The notes under the pieces were generated by a model. That model saw nothing but the letters and a program-made list of their open reading frames with translations, was not told the origin of the DNA and did no database searches. A program made the translations under genes and the position numbers. Source: Streptosporangiaceae bacterium (GTDB taxonomy: Bacteria > Actinomycetota > Actinomycetes > Streptosporangiales > Streptosporangiaceae). From it: a DNA stretch of 38,235 nt. Position 1 is the first letter of the stretch; the number at the start of each line of letters is the position of its first letter. This document shows positions 31,010 through 38,235 of this stretch, in pieces. The DNA lies in the NCBI GenBank assembly GCA_025934375.1, contig JAICYD010000067.1:1-38235 (forward strand), given 5' to 3'.

Positions 31010-32860
31010 ATGCCCCGCCAGGACCCGGCGGCCACTGCCCCGGCTCCGCCTGCCGCGCCCGGCCGCGATGCCCGGCCGCTGCTGTCCCACCTGCGGTGGC
31101 CGGGCCTGCCCCAGCTGCCGCCGGAGGCACAGGCGGCCCTGACCGGCCCCGGTGCCCCGTTCGAGATCGTCACCGAGCCGGTGCTCGGCCACGACCACCA
31201 GGTGTTCGCCCGGCGGCCGCGGACCTTGCGGCAGATGCTGGACGGCCAGGCCGCCAGCACCCCGGACCTGCCGTTCCTGATCGCCCCGGACCGGCAGTGG
31301 ACGCACCGGGAGGCCCAGGCCGACATTGACGCCACGGCGGTGCTGCTGAGCGAGCGGTACGGCGTCACGGCGGGCGACCGGGTCGCGATCGTGGCCGCCA
31401 ACCACGCCGAGTACGCGATCCTCATGTGGGCCACGATCACGCTCGGCGCGATCGTGACCAGCCTCAACGGATGGTGGACGGCACCGGAACTGGCCTACGG
31501 GATCGCCCTGGCGACGCCGAAGCTGCTGGCGGGCGACGAGCGGCGGCTGGCTCGGCTCCAGCCGGGCATGGTCCCCGGCGGGATCCCCGTGCGGCGACTC
31601 GGCGAGTTGCACGCCGAGGCCCGCGCGCGGGCCAGCGCGCGGGCCGGGCCGCCTGGCCCGGCGGGCGAGCACGCACGCACGGCCCCGGCCCCGGCCCCGG
31701 CGGCCATCGGCGAGGACTCCCCGGCGGTCATCCTGTTCACCAGCGGCACCACGGGTCGCCCCAAGGGGGCGACGCTGTCGCACCGCAACCTGATCAACTT
31801 CGCGATGGTCAACCGCCTGGCCGCCGCGTCGGGCGCGGTGGCGGCCGGGTCGGTCCCGAGGGCGGGGACCGCGGCCGCCACCATCGTGTCCAGCCCGATG
31901 TTCCATGTCTCGGGCATGATCGCGGTGCTGATCACCAGCGCGTCCTTCCCGATCTCCCTGGTCTTCCCCCGGCCCGGGCCGTGGGAGCCGCTGACCTGGC
32001 TGGAGCTGACGCAGCGGCACAAGGTCACCTCGTGGTCCGGGGTGCCGACCCAGTTCTGGCGGCTGCTGCGGCACCCCGACCTGGACTCCTACGACCTCAG
32101 CTCGGTGGCGACGGTCGGCGGCGGCGGCGCGGTCTTCGCGCCCGAGCTCGTGCGCGAGCTGCACGCGCGGTTCCCGCGGGTCCGGCTCGGCACCGGCTAC
32201 GGGATGAGCGAGACCGTCGGCCTCGGCACGCTGACCGGAGGCGAGGCGTTCATCGCGCGGCCGGAGTCGGTCGGGCCGGCCCAGGCGACGGTCGAGGTCC
32301 AGGTCCGCGACGAGGACGGAACCGTCCTCCCGGAGGGCGAGGTCGGGGAAGTCTGCCTGCGCACCCCGTCGGTCTTCCTCGGCTACTGGGACGACCCGGC
32401 GGCGACGGCGGCCGCGCTGGACGGCGACCGCTGGTACCGGACGGGTGACTTCGGCCGCGTCGGCGGCGGACTGCTGTACCTGGAAAGCCGCCGGCGCGAC
32501 TTGATCGTGCGCGGCGGCGAGAACGTCTACCCGGCCGAGGTCGAGAACCGCCTTGTCGAGCACCCCGACATCGACGATGCCGCGGTGATCGGCGTGGACC
32601 ATCTCGAGCTCGGCCAGGAGCCGAAGGCGTTCGTGGTGCGGCGGCCAGGCTCGCGCCTGTCCGCCGGGCAGGTCCGCGACTGGTGCGCGGCCGCGCTGGC
32701 GGGCTTCAAGGTCCCGGTAACGGTGGAGTTCCGGGATTCGCTGCCCTACACGCAGACCGGCAAGCTCCTCAAGCAGGAACTGGAGCGCGAGGATCGCTCA
32801 CGGGCGCAAGCTCCCCATGCTCCCTCAGGCGCGTTATCGGGGGTGGTTACTCGTGGCTGA
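31010..32860 (+). CDS. AMP-dependent acyl-CoA ligase (FadD-like)
   Basis: The 616-residue protein belongs to the ANL superfamily: phosphate-binding motif VILFTSGTTGRPKGATLSH, GYGMSETVGLG, YRTGDFGRV, RRRDLIVRGGENVYPAEVE and the C-terminal catalytic Lys in YTQTGKLLKQEL. It activates a carboxylic acid to its CoA thioester through an acyl-adenylate. A Pro/Ala-rich insert lies before the first motif (residues about 215-240). The chain continues 21 residues past the usual end (RSRAQAPHAPSGALSGVVTR) because the stop lies inside a 44-base repeat that recurs at 33868; the original 3' end may have been replaced. It supplies the CoA ester for the dehydrogenase, hydratase and transferase genes nearby. 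Confidence 0.9.
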   Translation: MPRQDPAATAPAPPAAPGRDARPLLSHLRWPGLPQLPPEAQAALTGPGAPFEIVTEPVLGHDHQVFARRPRTLRQMLDGQAASTPDLPFLIAPDRQWTHREAQADIDATAVLLSERYGVTAGDRVAIVAANHAEYAILMWATITLGAIVTSLNGWWTAPELAYGIALATPKLLAGDERRLARLQPGMVPGGIPVRRLGELHAEARARASARAGPPGPAGEHARTAPAPAPAAIGEDSPAVILFTSGTTGRPKGATLSHRNLINFAMVNRLAAASGAVAAGSVPRAGTAAATIVSSPMFHVSGMIAVLITSASFPISLVFPRPGPWEPLTWLELTQRHKVTSWSGVPTQFWRLLRHPDLDSYDLSSVATVGGGGAVFAPELVRELHARFPRVRLGTGYGMSETVGLGTLTGGEAFIARPESVGPAQATVEVQVRDEDGTVLPEGEVGEVCLRTPSVFLGYWDDPAATAAALDGDRWYRTGDFGRVGGGLLYLESRRRDLIVRGGENVYPAEVENRLVEHPDIDDAAVIGVDHLELGQEPKAFVVRRPGSRLSAGQVRDWCAAALAGFKVPVTVEFRDSLPYTQTGKLLKQELEREDRSRAQAPHAPSGALSGVVTRG

Positions 32861-32870
32861 AGCAGATGCG
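32827..32870 (+). repeat. direct repeat, left copy
   Basis: It starts AGGCGCGTTA and includes GTTACTCGTGGCTGAAGCAG. The right copy at 33868-33914 matches it apart from two small indels and a few substitutions; the last 26 bases differ at one position. It overlaps the stop codon of the acyl-CoA ligase gene. Confidence 0.85.
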
Positions 32871-33226
32871 TACATGCGGGGATTGAACTCCGGCCGCATG
32901 AGCAGTCAACCGGCCGAGCGATCGCCCAGGAATGAGACAAGGCGGATGTGCGCCGACGGGAAATGCTCGCAGAGCTCGAGGTCCGCGTGGCCCTGCACCC
33001 GCTGGCCACAACCCGTCCGTCACGATTACCGGGATGAAGGTAATCCCGGACAGCCCCAAAGCAGACGGCTGACAGTCAGAGAAAACGGAACCGCGCGTCC
33101 ATGACCGACGAGGGCGCGCGGTTCCGCAGTTCCCGGCTGCTTTTCTCTAGGTCGGCTATGACCGCGAGGGAACTCGGAATACAGGTGGTAGCGTCGCCGC
33201 CCTTTCCTCGGTGGGGGCATTAAGCC
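32871..33226. other. intergenic part of the repeat-bounded segment
   Basis: No gene is visible. CATGCGG and CCGCATG form an inverted repeat at 32873-32900, and the terminator at 33086 lies here. Confidence 0.5.
33086..33126. terminator. bidirectional hairpin terminator
   Basis: A perfect 12-bp inverted repeat (CGGAACCGCGCG) has a 17-base loop. It is preceded by GAGAAAA and followed within about 20 bases by TTTTCTC, so it could act in both directions between the ligase and the lectin-like gene. Confidence 0.7.
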
Positions 33227-33778
33227 TCAGCTGGTGCCCCACTGCTGATACCAGTAACTGGTACCTCCGCCAGGAAGGCAAGGATCGGCCCTGATGACAT
33301 CACCGTCGGCGATGTCGAAGGACAAGCATAGGCTGGTTGCGCCGTCGTCATGGTAGGCCCAGTAGCTTTGGTATTCGGTACGCCTGGTAGCAGTGTTGTA
33401 GTAGTCTGTCCACTTCTCGGCGTCGTCCCCGTTGCAGGTGGCCATCCTGACCATGTTAGGGGGCGAGCTGGCATGGTCTATCTGCATGCACATTCCGGTG
33501 CCGCCGTTCTCCCTGATTGTGCCCGTGGAGCCGGCGTTCGGATAAATGGTGTTCGGGGAATTCCAGAGTGAGTACGCCAAGCTGCCCGGGCTTTGGAAAG
33601 ACATCTCGAGATTCCACTGGCCGAGGCCAGTAACGGCACAATATCTTCCGGTACTGTTGTCGATGCATTCGCGGGTGCCCGTTGATGCCGACGCTGTCCC
33701 TGTTCCGACTATTCCGACGAGCGCGCTAAGGGTCATTGCGCCAGTGGCGACTATCACGGATATTCGGCTACGTTTCAT
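33227..33778 (-). CDS. small secreted ricin-type-lectin-like protein
   Basis: The 183-residue protein has a clear signal peptide (MKRSRISVIVATGAMTLSAL, cleavage near ASAS). The mature part has three pairs of Cys and beta-trefoil-like repeats: GMCMQIDHASSPPNMVRMAT followed by CNGDDAEKW, and SLCLSFDIADGDVIRADPC followed by WYQQW, which recalls the QxW repeats of ricin-type carbohydrate-binding domains. It may bind a glycan outside the cell; no catalytic domain is present. ATG at 33778 follows AAAGG. Codon use is much less GC-rich than in flanking genes, and the gene lies between two copies of a 44-47 base direct repeat, which suggests recent acquisition. Confidence 0.65.
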   Translation of the reverse strand: MKRSRISVIVATGAMTLSALVGIVGTGTASASTGTRECIDNSTGRYCAVTGLGQWNLEMSFQSPGSLAYSLWNSPNTIYPNAGSTGTIRENGGTGMCMQIDHASSPPNMVRMATCNGDDAEKWTDYYNTATRRTEYQSYWAYHDDGATSLCLSFDIADGDVIRADPCLPGGGTSYWYQQWGTS

Positions 33779-33867
33779 ATGTACCTTTCCGGAAGCCCGC
33801 CGACTGATGCAGCTATCGTGACAGCGCGCGCTTTCTGTGTCAATCCCTGTCCGAAGATGACTAACTT

Positions 33868-33914
33868 AGGCGCGTTACTGGGGGGTTGGGTTACTCGTGG
33901 CTGAGGCAGATGCG
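33868..33914 (+). repeat. direct repeat, right copy
   Basis: It starts AGGCGCGTTA and includes GTTACTCGTGGCTGAGGCAG. It overlaps the 3' end of the membrane/coiled-coil gene. Confidence 0.85.
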
Positions 33915-34795
33915 GAGCAGTGTGTGGGCGGCGATGGTGGCGGCGGTCCTGGTGAGGCCGGGTCCGACCGGACGATCCGCACGAGCGCGCGCAGCCCGGC
34001 CATCAGCTCGCCGTGGTCGCTGATCCCGCCCAGCGTGGCCTCGATCCGGCGGGTCATCTGATCCACCCGGCGCTCCACCTCATCGGCGCGGGACCTGGCC
34101 AGCGCGCGGTCGGCCTCCTGCGCGTCCTGGAGCCTGCCGAGGTCGGCGGTCAGCAGGGTACGGGCGTGCGCGATCGAGTCGGTCAGCGCCGCCTCGGTGT
34201 GGCGCAGGTCGTCGGCGGCCTTGCGCGTATCCGTCCGCAGCTCCTCCAGCGACTGCTTGATCCCGTCGAGCTCGCCCCGGATCGTGACGACGTCCTCCCG
34301 GGGATGCGTGCTCTCCCGGGTCAGGACCCCGAGGCGCTCGCGGACGTGTGACAAGTAGGCGGCAGCGGGCCGGAACGTGGTCGACAGGCCGAAGATGGCG
34401 GCGACGTAATAGCCCGTCGCGTTCCCGGAGTAGGAGGCGATCGCGGCGGCGGCGGCCGCCGAGCCGAGGTGCCCCCCGAGGGCCAGCCAGAGCATCCGCC
34501 GCGCGATCCGCCGCGCCTCGGCGTCGTTGGCGGCCCGGACGGCGATGCCCCGCTCTTGCGAAACGCCCATCTCCTGGACGACCCGGCGGGCCGCGAAGTA
34601 GAGGTTCCACGGCATGCTCACCAACGCGATGAGCCACGACAGCGCGATGACGACCGCGCCGATGGTCGCCAGCGTGGCCGGCGCCACCCGGACCACGTGG
34701 GCCCCCCAGGCGATCAGCAGCACCGCTAGCGCGCCGATCAGCAGGAGGAGCCACCAGAGGACCACCCGGCTCGAGTTCCTGTTCATGCCAGACAT
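33875..34795 (-). CDS. membrane protein with C-terminal coiled coil
   Basis: The 306-residue protein has two N-terminal hydrophobic helices (VVLWWLLLLIGALAVLLIAW and LATIGAVVIALSWLIALVS) and two more near residues 95-135. A predicted coiled coil follows from about 150 to 265 with heptad-rich text such as DGIKQSLEELRTDTRKAADD and VERRVDQMTRRIEATLGG. No enzyme motif is seen. The last 30 residues are Pro/Ser-rich and are encoded across the right direct repeat, so the natural C-terminus may be altered. The ATG at 34795 has no clear ribosome-binding site; the ATG at 34786 is also possible. It lies downstream of the efflux pump on the same strand. I do not recognise a family. Confidence 0.6.
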   Translation of the reverse strand: MSGMNRNSSRVVLWWLLLLIGALAVLLIAWGAHVVRVAPATLATIGAVVIALSWLIALVSMPWNLYFAARRVVQEMGVSQERGIAVRAANDAEARRIARRMLWLALGGHLGSAAAAAAIASYSGNATGYYVAAIFGLSTTFRPAAAYLSHVRERLGVLTRESTHPREDVVTIRGELDGIKQSLEELRTDTRKAADDLRHTEAALTDSIAHARTLLTADLGRLQDAQEADRALARSRADEVERRVDQMTRRIEATLGGISDHGELMAGLRALVRIVRSDPASPGPPPPSPPTHCSASASATSNPTPQ

Positions 34796-34835
34796 CGTGG
34801 CCCGCGCGGGCCACGCCCGGCATCGGGCGCGGTAC

Positions 34836-36287
34836 TCAATTTTCGCTAGGCACGCATACCTGGTACCGGGATATCCCGGCCGCGGGGGCGGGCGCCGGGG
34901 GCCGCAGCCAGCAGGACAAGATCGCGGCGAGGGCGGCGCAGGCGGCGCCGGCCAGGAACGCGGCCTGGTATCCGCCGTTGAGCGCGGCCAGGTGCCCCTG
35001 CCCGGCCGCCAGCAGGCTGCTCGTGCGGGTGGTGGCGAGGCCGGCCAGGACGGCCAGCCCGAGCGCGCCGCCGAGCATGAAGGAGGTGTTGACCATCCCG
35101 GACGCGAGGCCGGCGTCATCTGGCCGAACGTCGCTGGTCGCGCCCACCAGCAGCGGGGCCAGCGCCGTGCCGGCGCCGGCGCCAAGCAGGATCCCGGCCG
35201 GCATGACGTCCGTCAGGAAGTGGCCGCCGACCGGGGCCCGTCCCATCAGCGCCAGCCCCGCGGCCGCCATGACCAGCCCGCTGACCAGCGGGGGACGGAC
35301 GCCGAAGCGGGTGACCAGCCGGGCCGCGACGCCGGCCGACAGGCAGGCCATGATCAGGTTCATCGGCAGGAACGCCAGCCCGGTCACCAGCGGACTGTAG
35401 CCGAGTACGAACTGCAGGTACAAGGTGGTGAGGAAGAAGCAGGCGAACATGGCCGCCGCCCACAGCACGCCGATGACGCTGGCGGTGGACAGGTTGCGCA
35501 GCCGCAGCAGCCGCAGCGGCATCAGCGGGTCGCTGACCTGGCCCTCAACGGCGGTGAAGGCCGCGAGCAGCACCACGGCGGCCGCTAGCGTCCCGAGTGT
35601 GCGGGCCGAGGTCCATCCGGCCTGGCCGGCGCCGACGACCGCGTAGACGGCGAGCATCACCGCGGCGGTCACCAGGACCGCGCCGGCCACGTCGAGCCGC
35701 CCGCCGCGCGCGGGCGCCGGGCTGGCGGGCAGCACCCGCAGCGCGGCCAGCAGCACCACGACCCCGATGGGGGCGTTGACCAGGAAGATCCAGTGCCACG
35801 ACAGCAGGCCGGTGAGGACGCCGCCGCCGAGCACCCCGATGGAGCCGCCGCCGGCGGAGACCATGCCGAACACGCCCATCGCCTTGGCCCGCTCGGCCGG
35901 CTCGGGGAACAGTGACACCACCAGGGACAGCGCCACCGCGGAGGCGACCGCCCCGCCCAGGCCCTGCACCGCCCGCGCGGCCAGCAGGAGCCCCTGGCCG
36001 CCGGCCAGGCCGCAGGCCACCGAGGCGAGCGTGAACACCGCGATCCCGGTGGCGAACAGCCGCCGGTGGCCGAACAGGTCGCCCAGCCGCCCGCCCAGCA
36101 GCAGGAAACCGCCGTAGGTGAGCAGGTAGGCGTTCACCACCCAGGCCAGCGACGCCTCAGTGAAGCCGAGGTCGTGCCGGATCGCGGGCAGGGCGACGCC
36201 CACGATCGTGGTGTCCAGTACGTTCATCAGGGACCCGGTGCACACGACCGCTAGCGCGAGCCAGCGGGCCTTGCTCGGAGTGCTCAT
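34836..36287 (-). CDS. DHA2-family MFS multidrug exporter (EmrB/QacA type)
   Basis: The protein has about 14 hydrophobic segments. It has the MFS motif C-type and A-type signatures: LDTTIVGVALPAIRHDLGF in helix 1, GRLGDLFGHRRLFATG in the helix 2-3 loop and GGGVLTGLLSWHWIFLVNAP in helix 5. Members pump hydrophobic drugs or metabolites out of the cell using the proton gradient. The ATG at 36287 is seven bases after GGGAGGG; the ATG at 36293 is too close to that site. No adjacent TetR or MarR regulator is found. It precedes the coiled-coil protein gene on the same strand by 40 bases. Confidence 0.88.
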   Translation of the reverse strand: MSTPSKARWLALAVVCTGSLMNVLDTTIVGVALPAIRHDLGFTEASLAWVVNAYLLTYGGFLLLGGRLGDLFGHRRLFATGIAVFTLASVACGLAGGQGLLLAARAVQGLGGAVASAVALSLVVSLFPEPAERAKAMGVFGMVSAGGGSIGVLGGGVLTGLLSWHWIFLVNAPIGVVVLLAALRVLPASPAPARGGRLDVAGAVLVTAAVMLAVYAVVGAGQAGWTSARTLGTLAAAVVLLAAFTAVEGQVSDPLMPLRLLRLRNLSTASVIGVLWAAAMFACFFLTTLYLQFVLGYSPLVTGLAFLPMNLIMACLSAGVAARLVTRFGVRPPLVSGLVMAAAGLALMGRAPVGGHFLTDVMPAGILLGAGAGTALAPLLVGATSDVRPDDAGLASGMVNTSFMLGGALGLAVLAGLATTRTSSLLAAGQGHLAALNGGYQAAFLAGAACAALAAILSCWLRPPAPAPAAGISRYQVCVPSEN

Positions 36288-36337
36288 CGTCATCCCTCCC
36301 GGGAATGTGGCGCCTGGGTCAGGCGGCCCTCACCTAG

Positions 36338-36475
36338 GTCACGATCGGCCTGTCCCAGAATCGACACCCCGGCTCCCCGGAATTCATCGCCGCCGTCGCC
36401 CGGCCGGGAGATTTCGCGGTCATGCTCGCCGGGGCCCGCGCGGTGACCCCCGAGGCCCTCGCCCGCCGGAACTAG
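36338..36475 (+). pseudogene. possible 3' fragment of a lost gene
   Basis: After a TAG at 36335 an open frame reads SPEFIAAVARPGDFAVMLAG and then ARAVTPEALARRN before the TAG at 36473. The composition is protein-like but no start codon or family is evident, and it lies between two minus-strand genes. Confidence 0.3.
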
Positions 36476-36480
36476 CGGCA

Positions 36481-36508
36481 GCCATGCGGCGGCTCCCCGC
36501 CGCATGGC
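36481..36508. terminator. hairpin after the large secreted-protein gene
   Basis: A perfect 12-bp inverted repeat (GCCATGCGGCGG) with a CTCC loop lies 14 bases after the stop of the minus-strand gene ending at 36522. Confidence 0.7.
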
Positions 36509-36521
36509 AGCGCGCGCCGGG

Positions 36522-38192
36522 CTACCGGGCCCGGCAGGGGTTCCTCAGGTCCCCGCTGCTGAAGTTGTTGAACCGCGTGGTGGTGGTGAATCCGGCCTCC
36601 GGGTAGAAGGTGGCCAGCAGCGACCCGAACTCGGCCGTGGAACTGCCGCCGAAGTCGTTCACCGTTCCCGGGATGAACCGGCCGCCCTCCTGCCAGGCGC
36701 ATTCCCCGTAGCGGAACGTGGTGGAGAAGAACGGGTAGAACCGCGCGCCGGGCGGCGGGTTGACGCAATTGGCGCCGGTGCTCCGATTACAGAACGGCGG
36801 GCTAGCCGCGTTGCCGGCCGCCTCGATGTCCGGCAGGTCGGTCTCGAAGGCGACGGTGGGGTAATTCCGCCCGTGGGTCAGCGGGCTGGTGAACAGCACC
36901 GGCGTGGGGTGCAGGAGCCGGTCCAGGAACGGGTTCGGGTTCGTCCCCGGCCAGTCGTTTCTGTAGGACTGCCCGTCGAAGTCCTCGTCCCCGCTGACGC
37001 AGCCGTTGATCCGCACCAGGGTCGAGTCGGCGCCCGGGAGGCAGCCGGTGTCGTCGGCGTCCAGGCTCGCGTCCTGGGACCCCGGCGAGGTGCAGTTGCC
37101 GGCCGCGTCGATCGCCAGGCAGTTCTCGAAGTGGCCGATCTCATCGGACATGGCCACGTTGTAGGTGTGGGCGCCCCAGGTGGTTCCCCGCGGGTTGGCC
37201 GTCGAGTATTCGGGATGGAACGCGTAGGGCGCTTCCTGGCAGGTAGCGGAGTTGGGGGTGTACAGGACGTGGCCGAACCCGTTGGCGATCGAGGCGGTCA
37301 TCGAGCCGTGGCGGCCGGTGCTGAGGTCGGTCATGTCGACCCGGAACCCGGCCGGGGTGTCGTGCATGTGGACCTGGACGCGGTCGCCGGGGTTCATGAG
37401 CAGGTCCTGGTGCACGTCCGGGTTCACCGCGCTGAAGTTCGGGTTGTCAAAGGTGCCGGTGAACAGCGGGTTGGCGGGCGCCTGGGAAACCCCGTTCCTG
37501 GTGACGTAGGCCCAGTTGAGGGGCTCGACCCCGCCGAGGAGGAAGTTGTCGCACGCCTGGGTGTTATCGACGCCGGTGTTCTGGTTCTCCGAGAGGCTGT
37601 CGATGGTCATAGCCGCGCAATACTGGGTCGCGGTGCAGCCGAATCCCTCGAACTGGGGAACGTAGCCCGGGCTGTAGAACTGAAGCTCCATGAAGGCGTT
37701 CCCGGGGTGCTTCCCGATGTAGTCCGGCGCGTTCGGGTTGCTGCTGACGAGGTTATTGCGGTCGGAGTCCGGCGCGCACTGCGTGGTGAACTCGGGCGCG
37801 GACTGCGTGTCGCACAGCGTGAGCCCGAGCCAGAATGTCGGCCGCAGCTGGAAGTTCCACGTGCTGCCGTGGGCGCCCGACGCGGTGGGCTGGAGTTTCG
37901 GGTCCCTTGGCAGCGTCACGACGTAGGTCATGTCATTGCCCGAGCCCGGGGCGCCCGACTTGAACAGCAGGGACGGCTCATCGTGGCCGACGTACTTATT
38001 GCCGTTGCTAAGGCCGACATCGGCGCAGGTCGACTTGATGCTCTGACAGACGGGCTTGTTAATGGACGTCGCGCTGTTCCCTGCCGCCGTGGCAGTCGAA
38101 CCGGCATGGCTGGCGGCGCTCGCGGGAAGCGCGGTGGCCGCCAGCAGGGGGAGGCTCAGCAGGCTAAGAGTCGCCAATACGGATCGCTTCAA
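36522..38192 (-). CDS. large secreted protein of unknown function
   Basis: The 556-residue protein has a classical signal peptide (MKRSVLATLSLLSLPLLAAT, cleavage near ASAAS). TTG at 38192 follows AAAGGA at seven bases. The mature protein has about 14 Cys, many aromatic and Asn/Gly residues and no hydrophobic helices. Recognisable text includes GHDEPSLLFKSGAPGSGND, ELQFYSPGYVPQFEGFGC, VQVHMHDTPAGFRVDMTD, AMSDEIGHFENCLAID and FFSTTFRYGECAWQEGGRF. His/Asp/Glu clusters such as VHMHDT and DEIGHFENC could bind metal. I know of no family function. Similar secreted proteins may occur in other soil bacteria and fungi, but I cannot verify this. The gene stands alone with its own terminator. Confidence 0.75.
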   Translation of the reverse strand: MKRSVLATLSLLSLPLLAATALPASAASHAGSTATAAGNSATSINKPVCQSIKSTCADVGLSNGNKYVGHDEPSLLFKSGAPGSGNDMTYVVTLPRDPKLQPTASGAHGSTWNFQLRPTFWLGLTLCDTQSAPEFTTQCAPDSDRNNLVSSNPNAPDYIGKHPGNAFMELQFYSPGYVPQFEGFGCTATQYCAAMTIDSLSENQNTGVDNTQACDNFLLGGVEPLNWAYVTRNGVSQAPANPLFTGTFDNPNFSAVNPDVHQDLLMNPGDRVQVHMHDTPAGFRVDMTDLSTGRHGSMTASIANGFGHVLYTPNSATCQEAPYAFHPEYSTANPRGTTWGAHTYNVAMSDEIGHFENCLAIDAAGNCTSPGSQDASLDADDTGCLPGADSTLVRINGCVSGDEDFDGQSYRNDWPGTNPNPFLDRLLHPTPVLFTSPLTHGRNYPTVAFETDLPDIEAAGNAASPPFCNRSTGANCVNPPPGARFYPFFSTTFRYGECAWQEGGRFIPGTVNDFGGSSTAEFGSLLATFYPEAGFTTTTRFNNFSSGDLRNPCRAR

Positions 38193-38235
38193 TCTGTCGT
38201 CCTTTCGCCCGTCGGGGGAGAATGTTCGACGTGAA

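Noticed and set aside
29698..31467. Very long minus-strand open frame continuing upstream of the TetR gene
   Set aside because: It runs antisense through the amidohydrolase and ligase genes and has the Arg/Gly/Pro-rich text of a shadow frame. Only the part from 29697 down is TetR-like.
32876..32895. tRNA-like T-arm (GTTCAATCCCCGC on the minus strand)
   Set aside because: The five flanking bases do not pair, and no anticodon or D arm is found nearby.
38221..38232. Possible second SOS box near the window end
   Set aside because: Only a half-site (TCGAACATTC) is present; the second half does not match.
36504..38234. 576-codon plus-strand open frame opposite the large secreted protein
   Set aside because: The minus-strand reading has a signal peptide, start signal and protein-like composition; the plus reading is Val/Arg/Gly-rich shadow text.

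Overview
The window is a stretch of high-GC actinobacterial chromosome. Evidence for this is the G/C-rich third codon positions, frequent GTG/TTG starts, start codons that sit six bases after a TAnnnT hexamer (leaderless genes), an actinobacterial-type SOS box, and families such as ROK regulators, DPPR-synthase-like UbiA proteins and two-domain FadE34-type acyl-CoA dehydrogenases. It looks like a soil saprophyte; I cannot assign a genus. I see no rRNA, tRNA, CRISPR array, intact insertion sequence or prophage.

Layout. (1) 1-4.1 kb: an alpha/beta-hydrolase fused to a LuxR helix-turn-helix, an AcoR-like GAF sensor fused to a LytTR DNA-binding domain, and a DoxX-like membrane protein. (2) 4.1-11.1 kb: a beta-1,3-glucan cluster. 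A secreted GH55-type exo-glucanase and a secreted GH16 endo-glucanase flank a ROK repressor. The two enzymes carry closely related discoidin/Ig modules in opposite positions, and a related 24-bp element lies upstream of both. (3) 11.1-15.5 kb: an intergenic region with a run of inverted repeats, then leaderless genes for Nei glycosylase, an epimerase and a cyclodeaminase, a 55-codon folD remnant, and a phospholipase-D-like protein. (4) 15.5-18.2 kb: a minus-strand operon of membrane protein, small XRE regulator, quinone-reductase-like MDR and SDR, headed by three 16-bp repeats. (5) 18.3-21.4 kb: CaiB-type CoA-transferase, enoyl-CoA hydratase and a cytoplasmic GH76. (6) 21.4-22.5 kb: a lower-GC stretch with gene remnants. 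(7) 22.5-25.2 kb: a GT-C-like membrane protein and a DPPR-synthase-like prenyltransferase behind a perfect LexA-type palindrome. (8) 25.7-32.9 kb: a catabolic cluster of acyl-CoA dehydrogenase with a shortened first domain, two amidohydrolase-fold proteins, a frameshifted hydrolase, a KstR-like TetR regulator and an acyl-CoA ligase, with a shared 19-bp dyad in both promoter regions. (9) 32.8-33.9 kb: a low-GC secreted lectin-like gene bracketed by a 44-47 bp direct repeat. (10) 33.9-38.2 kb: a membrane/coiled-coil protein, a DHA2 drug-efflux pump and a large secreted protein of unknown function.

How the parts work together. GH16 would cut beta-1,3-glucan internally outside the cell, GH55 would trim the ends, and the ROK protein would sense a sugar product and repress both. 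Sections 5 and 8 look like CoA-dependent catabolism of a lipid-, terpenoid- or steroid-like acid under TetR control; the substrate is not visible. Several genes are damaged (folD with its middle missing, the first domain of the FadE34-type gene, a two-base frameshift in the hydrolase). This points either to gene decay or to assembly errors.
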